The notes: generated by a model from the sequence alone, not told the origin. Positions 24,252 through 32,388 are shown, counted from the stretch's first letter. The stretch is DNA of 33,104 bases from Candidatus Kuenenia stuttgartensis (GCA_945861865.1 CAMAWN010000048.1:1-33104), one strand, 5' to 3'. Translations and numbers: made by a program.

Positions 24252-25952
24252 ATGTCGTCTGATCCGTCCGCTCCATCAAGCGACCCTCAATCGGAATCGA
24301 GGCCGCAGTTGTTGCGCGTGCTCGGATTGGGCATCGCCATCGCAATGGTTGTGGGCAATACGATTGGTTCCGGAATCTTTCTAAAGCCGGGAAAAATTGC
24401 GGCGGATGCCGGCTCTTTCTCGATGATCGTGAGTTGTTGGATCATCGGCGGACTGGTCTGTCTGGCGGGTGCGCTCTGCTTCGCGGAATTGGCCGCGATG
24501 TTGCCACGAGCCGGTGGCATCTATGTCTATTTGCGAGAAGCCTACGGCCGGCCGGTGGCGTTTTTATTCGGGTGGTCGGAGTTCTTCTTTGGCACGCCAG
24601 CATCGTGCGGCGCGTTATCGGTGGCAATTGTGAGCACGTTGAGTGTTCTGATGAATCCACCGCAGATTGTGACCGCGAGATTGACCAACGAAGTCACCGC
24701 CTCGCAAACGACTCTGATGCTGGAAAACGCGGCGGCGTTTCCGGCGCACGAAGCGTTCCTGATCGAAATCGATTCCGAGAAGATGACCGTCATGGAAGTT
24801 GACCATGCCGCGAGCACATTCACGGTCTCGCGTGGAGCTAACGGCACAGTCGCCGCGGTCCACTCCGCTGGAGTCACCGTTTCCGGCCGGCCACCGAACC
24901 TCAACCGAATTGTGGTTGTTGGCGGTGCGCTGTTTCTCCTAGTGCTCGTCGCGTTCATCAACGTCCGAGGAGCTATCTGGGGCGGCAGCGTGCAAGCCAT
25001 GACCACGATCATCAAAGCCGGATGCGTGGCGTTCATCGCACTCGCACCTTTTCTGCTGTTCTTCATCGGTCGTTCGCAGGTGGATTTCAGTCACTACGCG
25101 ATGCAAGCGATCCCAACAGACGTCTCATTTTCCATGCGGCTCGCAGCCGTCATGCTGGCGGTGATGTGGGCCTACAACGGCTGGGAGGGGGTTACTCCTG
25201 TCGCCGCCGAAGTGCGCGACCCGCATCGCAACATTCCCATCGCGTTGCTGGGTGGAGTCGGCATCTTGATCGCTGTGTACGTCGGCGCGAACGTTGCCTA
25301 CCACGGTGTGCTGAGCATGGACGAACTGATCGCCACCGCTGCGGATCGCAACACGGCCCAGGTAATGCTTACGAAGCAATTTGGAGTCTTTGGCGCTCCG
25401 GTTGGTCAAACGGCGGCGTTGATTGCGTCGCTGGTGATTTCTTTGAGCGCGTTCGGCGCGATCAACAGCAACTTGCTGCAAAGCCCGCGAGTGGCTTACG
25501 CGATGGGACACGACGGCGTCTTCTTTCAGCACTTGGGAATCGTCCACGCTCGCTTTCGCACACCGGCCGTTGCCATCTGCACGCAAGCCACGATGGCCGC
25601 GGTGATGGTCGTCGGTTTTGAAGTCGCCAAGCGGAACATCCCACAATTGGCGAAGATCGACCTGTTCGACATCCTGACAGATTATGTCATCTTCTCCGCC
25701 AGTGTGTTTCTTCTGCTGGCGGTGATCGCCGTCATCGTGCTGCGATTCAAACATCCGGAATGGGAACGGCCTTATCGAGTTACCGGCTACCCGGTGACAC
25801 CGCTGTTGTACGTCGCCTTCTACCTATGGTTTCTGCCGACCGCCTATCTTCAGCAATCATTCTCCGCTCATGTCGCTCTGATCCTGATCGGGCTGGGGTT
25901 GCCGGCATACTACATTTACGCGGCGATGCGAAAAGCACCGTCTCACTCGTAG
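24252..25952 (+). CDS. APC-family amino acid permease with an inserted domain
   Basis: A 566-residue transporter with about twelve membrane helices. TM1 has the family glycine motif VVGNTIGSGIFLKPG (34-48), and TM6 has MWAYNGWEGVTPVAAEVRDP. NLLQSPRVAYAMGHDG and the C-terminal half are also typical of LAT/cationic-type APC members. Between a helix ending near 134 and the next starting near 219 sits a soluble insertion (about residues 140-213). It has the pattern TARLTNEVTASQTTLMLENA, FPAHEAFLIEIDSEKMTVMEV, TFTVSRGANGTVAAVHSAG, which resembles linker domains of phage structural proteins. ATG 24252 follows AGGAG at 8 nt. The DapA-like gene begins 22 nt after its stop, so they are probably one operon. 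Substrate unknown. Confidence 0.92.
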   Translation: MSSDPSAPSSDPQSESRPQLLRVLGLGIAIAMVVGNTIGSGIFLKPGKIAADAGSFSMIVSCWIIGGLVCLAGALCFAELAAMLPRAGGIYVYLREAYGRPVAFLFGWSEFFFGTPASCGALSVAIVSTLSVLMNPPQIVTARLTNEVTASQTTLMLENAAAFPAHEAFLIEIDSEKMTVMEVDHAASTFTVSRGANGTVAAVHSAGVTVSGRPPNLNRIVVVGGALFLLVLVAFINVRGAIWGGSVQAMTTIIKAGCVAFIALAPFLLFFIGRSQVDFSHYAMQAIPTDVSFSMRLAAVMLAVMWAYNGWEGVTPVAAEVRDPHRNIPIALLGGVGILIAVYVGANVAYHGVLSMDELIATAADRNTAQVMLTKQFGVFGAPVGQTAALIASLVISLSAFGAINSNLLQSPRVAYAMGHDGVFFQHLGIVHARFRTPAVAICTQATMAAVMVVGFEVAKRNIPQLAKIDLFDILTDYVIFSASVFLLLAVIAVIVLRFKHPEWERPYRVTGYPVTPLLYVAFYLWFLPTAYLQQSFSAHVALILIGLGLPAYYIYAAMRKAPSHS

Positions 25953-25974
25953 AAACTGCGCCGGAGTGTCGTGC

Positions 25975-26928
25975 GTGTTTGTTGACCCATCGCCTTTGTC
26001 GTCGTTGAAACCACGTCGAACCATTCGCGGCATCTCGGCGATTCTGTTGCCGTTCGTTGAATCGGAGGAAGTTGATTGGCCGGACTTCGACGCGCATGTG
26101 CGTCGTACGGCCGAAGCCGGACTGACTCCGGCGGTCAACATGGACACCGGCTTCGTCAATCTGCTCGATGACGCGACGTATCGCGAAGTCTTGCGGCGTA
26201 CGCAGTCGGCGCTCGGTGGCCGGGAGTTCGTCGCTGGAGCGTTCGTCGGCGATCAATCGGGAGCAAAGTTCGACCTCGCGGGCTATCAGCGGCGGATTGA
26301 CCTCATTCAATCGGCCGGAGGATTGCCGATCCTGTTTCAATCCTTCGGCCTGGTCGAATTGCCTCCCGCCGAATTGATCGAGGCGTACCGCGCGATCGGC
26401 CGCGGCTGCGATCGGTTTCTCGCCTTCGAGCTGACTCCGATGCTGGCGAAGTTCGGAGCGATTTATGACCTCGACACGTTCGCCGAGTTGCTCAACATCC
26501 CGCAGTGCATCGGCGAGAAGCATTCGTCATTTCATCGCGAGCCGGAATGGGAGCGACTCCGGCTGCGCGACGAGCGGCGACCCGACTTCGTCGTCTACAC
26601 CGGCAACGATTTCGCGATCGACATGGTCATGTACGGCAGCGACTACCTGCTCGGCCTGAGCACGTTCGCGCCGGATTTGTTTGCGAAACGCGATGCCTAT
26701 TGGGCGGCCGGCGATCCGCGCTTTTATGAACTGAATGACCAGTTGCAGTATCTCGGCATGTTCGCGTTCCGCTCGCCGAGTCCCGCGTACAAGCACTCGG
26801 CTGCGCAGTTCCTAAAACTGCGCGGCTGGCTGACCTGCGATCGCACTCACCCCCGCAGCCCCGAACGTCCGGCAAGCGACGTCGAAGTTCTCCGAGAACT
26901 CGGTCATCGAATGGGCATCCTTCGGTAG
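25975..26928 (+). CDS. DapA/NanA-family lyase-like protein
   Basis: A 317-residue TIM-barrel protein of the dihydrodipicolinate synthase/N-acetylneuraminate lyase superfamily. It begins with RGISAILLPFVESEEVDWPDF, then HVRRTAEAGLTPAVNMDTG. The Schiff-base lysine is kept in PQCIGEKHSSF (Lys182), but the tyrosine of the usual PYY motif is replaced in LPILFQSFGLVELP. The reaction is therefore uncertain: perhaps an aldolase or dehydratase on a sugar-acid substrate. GTG 25975 has GGAG 8 nt upstream; GTG 25966 is an alternative. It follows the APC permease by about 22 nt, suggesting uptake and breakdown of one compound. The TAG stop is the edge of element A5. Confidence 0.82.
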   Translation: MFVDPSPLSSLKPRRTIRGISAILLPFVESEEVDWPDFDAHVRRTAEAGLTPAVNMDTGFVNLLDDATYREVLRRTQSALGGREFVAGAFVGDQSGAKFDLAGYQRRIDLIQSAGGLPILFQSFGLVELPPAELIEAYRAIGRGCDRFLAFELTPMLAKFGAIYDLDTFAELLNIPQCIGEKHSSFHREPEWERLRLRDERRPDFVVYTGNDFAIDMVMYGSDYLLGLSTFAPDLFAKRDAYWAAGDPRFYELNDQLQYLGMFAFRSPSPAYKHSAAQFLKLRGWLTCDRTHPRSPERPASDVEVLRELGHRMGILR

Positions 26929-26929
26929 C

Positions 26930-26982
26930 ACGACGCGCAAGCGAGTGGTTGTGCCGTCGGTGACCACTCGTTTGCGCGTCGT
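26930..26982. repeat. Palindromic element A5 between convergent stops
   Basis: Arms ACGACGCGCAAGCGAGTGGT (26930-26949) and its complement with one mismatch (26963-26982). The DapA-like gene ends in TAG at 26926-26928 at its left edge, and the isochorismatase-ThuA gene ends at 26984 just past its right edge. The CCAG core of other copies is CAAG here. Confidence 0.9.
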
Positions 26983-26983
26983 A

Positions 26984-28648
26984 TTAATTACGTGCAACCG
27001 CCCACAGCAATACGTTTTGCAATAATCGCGCGAACTCCGGCTGAGCGAAGTCGGACTTGTGTCCGAGCGATGTGTAAAAAGACCGGCCGCCGTCTTTGCG
27101 AGTGAACGTCCACGCGACTGGCTCGACCGGCTTATCGGTGAAGTGGCCGGTGAGCAAGACGTGAGTTCCCTCGGCGAGCGGTGAGGTGAGGTACAGCGTT
27201 CCCTCGCTGTGATAGTCGCCGACTTTGAAACCGGTCAGGATTGGATGATTCTTGTCGGCGTCGTCGATCGTCACGATGTTGTTCGGGCCGCTCTTCGCGT
27301 CGCCGTAATGATTCGTGTAATGCCCACCCCAGATGTCGGCGTCGAACGTCGGCCAATCGGCTCGGCCTTCCGTGGCGGGTTTGTCGCGCAGATGAAACGG
27401 ATGGCTCGCCGTGCGAATGCCGACCACCGGCTTGCCCGCAGCCACGAACTTCCGCACGCGATCGAGTTGCTCCGCCGTCGGATTCCGCCGCCGAGCACTG
27501 ACCAGCAGGATGTCGGCTGCTTCGATCGCTTCCGTCCCCAGCAAGTCGTTCTTGTCGGTTGAGGTCGGCCGAGCGATGAGAGCCGGAAGCAGCGAGCCAT
27601 TCGGAGCGGGAGTCGGTCGAGGTTCCGTCACCTTTCCGCGATTGTCCGTCGCGTCGGCTCCACCAAAAACGAACGTCACGCGGAAATCCCGACCGAGATG
27701 CTCAGCGGCAAATTTCGAGAGAGTTTCATTCGTTTCGTACTCTTCTTCCGAGACGACCGCCACGAGGTGCGGGCGCTTGTCAGCGGGGAAGCGGTACTCT
27801 TTGCTGTCGAGCAAATCGCCGCTGGTGATCGTCGGGCACCAGTATTTCTCGATGTGTTCGACGACGAGGTCCGTGCCGGTGAAGTGGCTGCCGAACGGCC
27901 GCTTCTTCGGGTTGTACATCGTGTCGGTCAGGTCGCGGACTAGGACGACGTTCAATCCTTGCTGGACCATTTGCCGAATCGAAAACGGCCGGCCGAGCAC
28001 GCACATGTTGGTATGCACGCCCATCACGATCACATTCTCGATGCCACGCTGGCGCATCAGGTAATACGCTTCCGCGCTGTCGGTGATGGCGTCGCCGTCG
28101 TGAATTTCAATCGTCGCGATCTGCCGCGACCACGCTTTGAAGTTCGGATCGGGCGGGACCGTGTCGCAGCCGCCGTCCGTGTCGTCGATCGGCAGCGGAG
28201 TTTCCTTGGCCAAGTCAATGCGGCACCAGCGTTGCAACTCGGTCTTGGGAGTCGAGACCGGTGCAGCCTGCGCGAGCTTGCGTTGCGGCGTGTCTTTGTA
28301 GAAATCCATCGTGTCACTGGGACAGTGAATGACGAGTGACCCTCGCTTCCGTGCTTCTTTGACGAACTCGTTCATGCGCGGAGCCATCTGGCCGACTCGT
28401 TGCGTCGACATCTGGCACCAGTGCTTGTCCCACATATCGCAGATCACGACGGCGGTTTTCTTCGCGTCCCATTGGGCGGGGGCTGTCAGTGTGTGCCAGC
28501 GTCCGCTGGCCGGACCGGTCTCTTTGCGGAATCGCAACGTCAGCTTCAACGAGGCGGGTGAGTCCGCACCCCAGCTCTCGAATCCTGCTGTGGCCGCGAG
28601 GCAACACAGCATCGCGAGTCCACACCAGCGAAGAATCGGTCGTGACAT
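26984..28648 (-). CDS. Isochorismatase-like hydrolase fused to ThuA domain
   Basis: A 554-residue secreted protein with a signal peptide (1-28, ending SWGA). The first half is a cysteine hydrolase of the isochorismatase superfamily: VVICDMWDKHW (Asp71), then VIVMGVHTNMCVLGRPFSIR (Cys216, catalytic thiol). From about residue 299 a ThuA-type domain follows: PHLVAVVSEEEYETNETL, ADILLVSARRRNPTAEQLDRV, VGIRTASHPF, WGGHYTNHYG and TSLGHKSDF. ThuA domains adopt a class I glutamine amidotransferase-like fold and are widespread in planctomycete sugar-related proteins. The fused reaction is unknown. ATG 28648 follows AGGAG. Elements C3 and C4 lie in its 5' leader. Confidence 0.88.
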   Translation of the reverse strand: MSRPILRWCGLAMLCCLAATAGFESWGADSPASLKLTLRFRKETGPASGRWHTLTAPAQWDAKKTAVVICDMWDKHWCQMSTQRVGQMAPRMNEFVKEARKRGSLVIHCPSDTMDFYKDTPQRKLAQAAPVSTPKTELQRWCRIDLAKETPLPIDDTDGGCDTVPPDPNFKAWSRQIATIEIHDGDAITDSAEAYYLMRQRGIENVIVMGVHTNMCVLGRPFSIRQMVQQGLNVVLVRDLTDTMYNPKKRPFGSHFTGTDLVVEHIEKYWCPTITSGDLLDSKEYRFPADKRPHLVAVVSEEEYETNETLSKFAAEHLGRDFRVTFVFGGADATDNRGKVTEPRPTPAPNGSLLPALIARPTSTDKNDLLGTEAIEAADILLVSARRRNPTAEQLDRVRKFVAAGKPVVGIRTASHPFHLRDKPATEGRADWPTFDADIWGGHYTNHYGDAKSGPNNIVTIDDADKNHPILTGFKVGDYHSEGTLYLTSPLAEGTHVLLTGHFTDKPVEPVAWTFTRKDGGRSFYTSLGHKSDFAQPEFARLLQNVLLWAVARN

Positions 28649-28662
28649 GGTTGCTCCTGTCG

Positions 28663-28716
28663 TTCGGACGCCTACGTCCGAACAATTCACTGACCGGACG
28701 TGGGCGTCCGGTCTAC
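28663..28716. repeat. Palindromic elements C3 and C4 in tandem
   Basis: TTCGGACG-CCTA-CGTCCGAA (28663-28682) is a perfect palindrome. GACCGGACGTGGGCGTCC through GGTCTAC (28692-28716) matches the C-family copies at 6080 and 14246. Both lie between the aroH stop and the start of the isochorismatase-ThuA gene. Confidence 0.8.
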
Positions 28717-28726
28717 GGCGGATTGA

Positions 28727-29101
28727 CTACTGGGCACTCTTCATATCCGGTCGCAGACGCTTAGCGTCGCGCAGGTAAACGTGGACCATTTCGGCCTGGG
28801 TTTTGTCGGTGTTGACATGCAGTAGGACTCGAATGCACTGCGGCAGGCTGTCGGCGACAGGGATTTCCGTCGCACACAGCAGCGGGACGGCGCTCATGCC
28901 CAACGTCCGAGCGGCCTCGGCCGGGAACGCAGAGTTCAGGTCGCGAGTTGTCGTAAAGATCGCCGAGGCAATGTCGTCGAAGCAGTTTTCGAGATCGTTG
29001 GCTCGCAGCAATTCTTCGAGCAATTCGCGCGTCGCAGCCAGAACTTCCGGCTTGGTGTCGGCCGACACACTGATCGCTCCGCGAATGCCTCGAACAGCCA
29101 T
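28727..29101 (-). CDS. aroH: Chorismate mutase, AroH type
   Basis: A 124-residue monofunctional chorismate mutase of the AroH class, which forms a trimeric barrel and converts chorismate to prephenate for Phe and Tyr synthesis. It shows [10 protein letters not shown] (Arg of the active site), [59 protein letters not shown] and [13 protein letters not shown], all typical. ATG 29101 follows GGAG at 9 nt. Upstream (29105-29200) is a purine/pyrimidine-biased stretch of imperfect GGAAG repeats. It shares a strand with the isochorismatase-ThuA gene 78 nt downstream, but a functional link is doubtful. Confidence 0.95.
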   Translation of the reverse strand: MAVRGIRGAISVSADTKPEVLAATRELLEELLRANDLENCFDDIASAIFTTTRDLNSAFPAEAARTLGMSAVPLLCATEIPVADSLPQCIRVLLHVNTDKTQAEMVHVYLRDAKRLRPDMKSAQ

Positions 29102-29251
29102 GACGAAGACTCCAGGGAAGGGGGAAGTCGGTGGGCGGAAGTCGGAACAGGAACTCTTCTCCGCCTTCCCACTTCCGAGTTCCGAATTTCGAGCGGCCAT
29201 GATGGCGGAATGGCCGGTCTGAAACAACGATTGGCCAGTCAATTCGCGTGG

Positions 29252-29280
29252 TTGCCGAGCGGCGAGAGGGCTGTTAGAGT
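29252..29280 (+). promoter_or_regulatory. Sigma-70-like promoter of the 30-residue gene
   Basis: TTGCCG (29252-29257) and TAGAGT (29275-29280), each matching 4 of 6 consensus bases, are 17 bp apart. Transcription would begin near 29287, giving a leader of about 66 nt before ATG 29353. Confidence 0.4.
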
Positions 29281-29352
29281 CCCGACCCGTTTCAAAGATC
29301 ACAAAGTGGTTGGGAATTTCCTCGAACTTCGCAGAACAGTGGGAGTGCTCAG

Positions 29353-29445
29353 ATGGGAGTGAAGAGAACCGGACGTGGCCGCCGCAAGATTGGCAGCACT
29401 AAGCGACGGATGCGTGCCAAGATTCGGCACCGCAAAGACCGGTAG
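29353..29445 (+). CDS. 30-residue Arg/Lys-rich protein, possible ribosome-associated peptide
   Basis: A 30-codon gene starting [15 protein letters not shown] and ending [12 protein letters not shown]. About half of the residues are Arg or Lys, like very small ribosomal proteins (bTHX and the AURKAIP1/COX24-like bS22 type), which it resembles in composition and length only. ATG 29353 has GGGAG at 8 nt spacing. A perfect stem-loop terminator follows 36 nt after the stop, and a sigma-70-like promoter stands upstream, so this looks like a short, single-gene, strongly bounded transcript. The coding pattern, site and terminator argue for a real gene. The RNA-binding role is inference. Confidence 0.7.
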   Translation: MGVKRTGRGRRKIGSTKRRMRAKIRHRKDR

Positions 29446-29480
29446 CCGCGCCGTCTTTGGCGGTCGAATATCGAATATCG

Positions 29481-29517
29481 CCGACGAGGCTCGACCACGA
29501 GCCTCGTCGGTTTTTTT
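29481..29517 (+). terminator. Intrinsic terminator of the 30-residue gene
   Basis: A perfect 13-bp stem (CCGACGAGGCTCG / CGAGCCTCGTCGG) with an ACCA loop is followed by seven T residues. It is among the strongest terminators in the window. Confidence 0.95.
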
Positions 29518-29592
29518 GTGCTCGCGGAAAATCGTTCCGCGTTCCGTATTCATGAGTTCGACTCTGCTTCACGTTGCTAATCTGCGTTACAC

Positions 29593-32265
29593 ATGCCAAA
29601 TCACTCACCATTATTCTGTCTTTGTCGCTGGGCATTCGGCGGGTTGCTCGTGATGTCGATGTCCCGGCTCGCCACCGCAGCGGAACCGAACGCCACCGAA
29701 CTCTTCGAGACCAAGATTCGGCCGGTGCTCGTTGATGTCTGTTTCAAGTGCCACGGCAGCGACAAGGACAGCGGCAGCCTGCGAGTCGATTCACGAGCCG
29801 CTCTGCTCAAAGGTGGCGACACGTCGCCAGCCATCGTGCCGAACAAGCCGGCCGAAAGTTTGCTGCTCAAAGCGCTGCGACACACGAGCGACGATCTGAA
29901 GATGCCACCCGACAAGCGTCTGCCGGACGAGACGATCGCGGCCTTCGAAACCTGGATCGCCGCCGGTGCGCCGTGGCCCGAAGGCAAGTCCTCCGGATTT
30001 CAGACCAAACGGCATTGGGCGTTTCAGCCGATCGTGGCCGACGCGTCTCGCGTCGGTCGGATGCGAGACGCATCCGCCACGAATGTGATCGACGCCTTCG
30101 TTCTGCGACAACTTCACGATGCCAAACTGATGATGTCGCCACCTGCCGATCGCCGCACACTGATTCGTCGAGCAACCTTCGACTTGCACGGCCTGCCTCC
30201 GACGATCGACGACATCGTGGCCTTTGAGAACGACGACGATCCCGACGCTTTCGAGCAATTGATCGAACGACTGCTGGCCTCGCCGCAGTACGGCGAACGC
30301 TGGGGACGTTACTGGCTCGACGTGTCGCGGTACGCCGACACGAAGGGTTACGTCTTCACCGAGGACCGCAACTACCCATTCGCCTACACGTATCGCGACT
30401 GGGTTGTCCGTGCGTTGAACGACGATGTTCCGTACGACCAGTTTTTGATTCGGCAACTCGCGGCCGATTTGCTGCCGGAACCGGAACGCACCGCGAACTT
30501 GCCGGCGATGGGATTTCTGACGCTCGGCCGGCGGTTTCTGAACAACATCAACGACATCATCGACGACCGCATCGACGTCGTCTGCCGAGGCACGATGGCG
30601 CTGACTGTCGGCTGTGCTCGGTGCCACGATCACAAGTACGACCCGATTCCGGCTGCCGATTACTATTCGCTGTACGGTATCTTCCGCAGCTCGCGCGAGC
30701 CGAAGCCGGACGAAGTGAAATCGTTGATGGCGATGACGCTGGCCGAAGAGGACAAGCCGTTCGATCCGTATGTCTTTCTTCGCGGCCAGCAAGGTAACCA
30801 CGGCCCGCAAGTGCCAAGACAATTCCTCGCCGTCGTTGCCGGGGCAGAACGCAAACCGTTCGCGAATCGCAGCGGGCGCCTGGAACTCGCGCAAGCGATC
30901 GTCTCGCCGACGAACCCGCTGACGGCGCGAGTCATCGTCAATCGAGTTTGGTCACATCATTTCGGATCGCCGTTGGTGAAGACGCCGAGCGACTTCGGAC
31001 TCCGCGCCGATCCGCCGACGCATCCCGAATTGCTCGACTGGCTTTCCGCCGAGTTGATCGCGCATGGATGGTCGCTGAAGTGGCTGCATCGCGAGATGAT
31101 GGCTTCGAGCGTTTACCGTCAGGCTTCGGCGAAATCGCCCGATCCCGAAAATCGCCTGCTCGCGCACAGGAATCGTCAGCGGCTCGATTGGGAATCTCTG
31201 CGTGATTCGCTGCTGTTCGCGAGCGGTCGCTTGGATCGCTCACTGGGCGGACCTGCGATGGATATTTTGAAGGCTCCATTTTCGAACCGTCGCACGATCA
31301 ACGGATTCATCGACCGACAAAACTTGCCGCTGACGTTTCGCAACTTCGATTTCGCGAGTCCCGACACGCACACGCCGTCGCGGTTTGTCACGTCGGTTCC
31401 GCAACAAACGTTGTTCCTGCGGAACAGCCCGTTTTTGATCGAACTGTCGCGTTCGTTTGCCCGGCGAGCGGAGGGTGTCAACCCTCCGAGTGAACCCACG
31501 GACTTGCAGGAGTCTCGGGAACAACTCGGAGGACGGACACCCTCCGCTCGCCATCAACAAACGCAACTCGTTCAGTTGTTCCGACTCGCCTTCGGCCGCC
31601 AGCCGACCGCTGAAGAAATCCAACTGGCCGAACAATTCCTGACCGACGCGACGCTCGAAACGCCGTTGGCTCCAACTTGGCAGTTCGGCTATGGCGAGTA
31701 CGACTCGGAGGCGAAGTCGCTCAAGAGCTTCACGGCGATGCCGCATTGGACTGGCAGGCAGTGGCAAGGGGGTCCGATCTTGCCAGATCCGCAACTCGGT
31801 TGGGTGCTGTGGAACCCAAACGGCGGACATCCGGGGAATCCTCAACACGCCGCCGTGCTGCGCTGGACTGCTCCGCGCGACGTGACCGTTGTCGTCACCG
31901 GTACGCTGAAGCACGAGCAGGAAGTTGGGGACGGTGTGATGGCAGTCGTGACGTCCAACCAGCTTGGAGAGAAGGCTCGTTGGACCGCGGCCAACCAGTC
32001 CGTCGAGACGTTCGTCCCGGCGATCGCGCTGCGGCGTGGCGAGTCGCTCGACTTCATCGTCACCTGCCAAACGAATGAGAACTCCGATTCGTTCCAGTGG
32101 GCACCGAAGCTGGCGACCGTCGAGAAACGAATGCCGGCGATTTGGGACGCCGCTCGTGATTTTCCCAAAACAAGCAACGGCCAGACGGCAGAATCACCGC
32201 TGACTCCGTGGGAACAACTCGCGCAGGTGCTGTTGCTTTCCAACGAGTTTCAATTTGTGGATTAG
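29593..32265 (+). CDS. Secreted PSCyt1/DUF1549/DUF1553 protein
   Basis: An 890-residue protein with a signal peptide (1-30). The PSCyt1 heme domain comes first (VDVCFKCHG, Cys50 and Cys53; SLLLKALRH, KMPPDKRLPD). Then DUF1549 (NVIDAFVLRQL, LIRRATFDLHGLPPT, YGERWGRYWLDVSRYADT) with a second heme motif CARCHDHKYDPI near 340. DUF1553 follows (RLELAQAIVSPTNPLTARVIVNRVW, WSLKWLHREMMASSVYRQ, TSVPQQTLFLRNSPF). A beta-rich domain, about 690-850, is inserted before the C-terminal LTPWEQLAQVLLLSNEF. These proteins are hallmarks of planctomycetes and are linked to sulfated polysaccharide breakdown. Two in-frame palindromic elements, B2 and D1, add about 16 and 30 residues in linkers. ATG 29593 lacks a clear ribosome binding site. 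A DUF1501 partner gene usually follows but is absent. Confidence 0.9.
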   Translation: MPNHSPLFCLCRWAFGGLLVMSMSRLATAAEPNATELFETKIRPVLVDVCFKCHGSDKDSGSLRVDSRAALLKGGDTSPAIVPNKPAESLLLKALRHTSDDLKMPPDKRLPDETIAAFETWIAAGAPWPEGKSSGFQTKRHWAFQPIVADASRVGRMRDASATNVIDAFVLRQLHDAKLMMSPPADRRTLIRRATFDLHGLPPTIDDIVAFENDDDPDAFEQLIERLLASPQYGERWGRYWLDVSRYADTKGYVFTEDRNYPFAYTYRDWVVRALNDDVPYDQFLIRQLAADLLPEPERTANLPAMGFLTLGRRFLNNINDIIDDRIDVVCRGTMALTVGCARCHDHKYDPIPAADYYSLYGIFRSSREPKPDEVKSLMAMTLAEEDKPFDPYVFLRGQQGNHGPQVPRQFLAVVAGAERKPFANRSGRLELAQAIVSPTNPLTARVIVNRVWSHHFGSPLVKTPSDFGLRADPPTHPELLDWLSAELIAHGWSLKWLHREMMASSVYRQASAKSPDPENRLLAHRNRQRLDWESLRDSLLFASGRLDRSLGGPAMDILKAPFSNRRTINGFIDRQNLPLTFRNFDFASPDTHTPSRFVTSVPQQTLFLRNSPFLIELSRSFARRAEGVNPPSEPTDLQESREQLGGRTPSARHQQTQLVQLFRLAFGRQPTAEEIQLAEQFLTDATLETPLAPTWQFGYGEYDSEAKSLKSFTAMPHWTGRQWQGGPILPDPQLGWVLWNPNGGHPGNPQHAAVLRWTAPRDVTVVVTGTLKHEQEVGDGVMAVVTSNQLGEKARWTAANQSVETFVPAIALRRGESLDFIVTCQTNENSDSFQWAPKLATVEKRMPAIWDAARDFPKTSNGQTAESPLTPWEQLAQVLLLSNEFQFVD
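30034..30080. repeat. Palindromic element B2 inside the DUF1549 gene
   Basis: GTGGCCGACGCGTCTCG at the left pairs with CGAGACGCATCCGCCAC at the right, with two to three mismatches and a 13-nt loop. It is in frame and encodes the linker residues VADASRVGRMRDASAT between HWAFQPI and NVIDAFVLRQL. Element B1 at 22881 is the near-identical copy in the other orientation. Confidence 0.9.
31463..31552. repeat. Palindromic element D1 inside the DUF1553 gene
   Basis: Two 28-nt arms (31463-31490 and 31525-31552) pair at 25 positions around a 34-nt loop, 90 nt in all, which is exactly 30 codons. It encodes RRAEGVNPPSEPTDL through GGRTPSAR between ELSRSFA and QTQLVQLFRLAFGRQP, which are adjacent in ordinary DUF1553 proteins. 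Confidence 0.92.
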
Positions 32266-32388
32266 GCTGTTTCTAACTTTGGTAGCCAGCCGTCTCGGGG
32301 AGATCGGCGCTGCGGGAGTCTTACCCTCCCGTCAACCGTAGTCGTTTTCGAATTTGAAAACAGCCTTTGAGACCAGAAACACGGTGTG

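Noticed and set aside
29105..29200. Imperfect GGAAG/CTTCC repeats upstream of aroH as a structured RNA
   Set aside because: Runs of similar purine-rich words are visible, but no consistent stem could be drawn and no known RNA class fits. It may be another degenerate repeat family.
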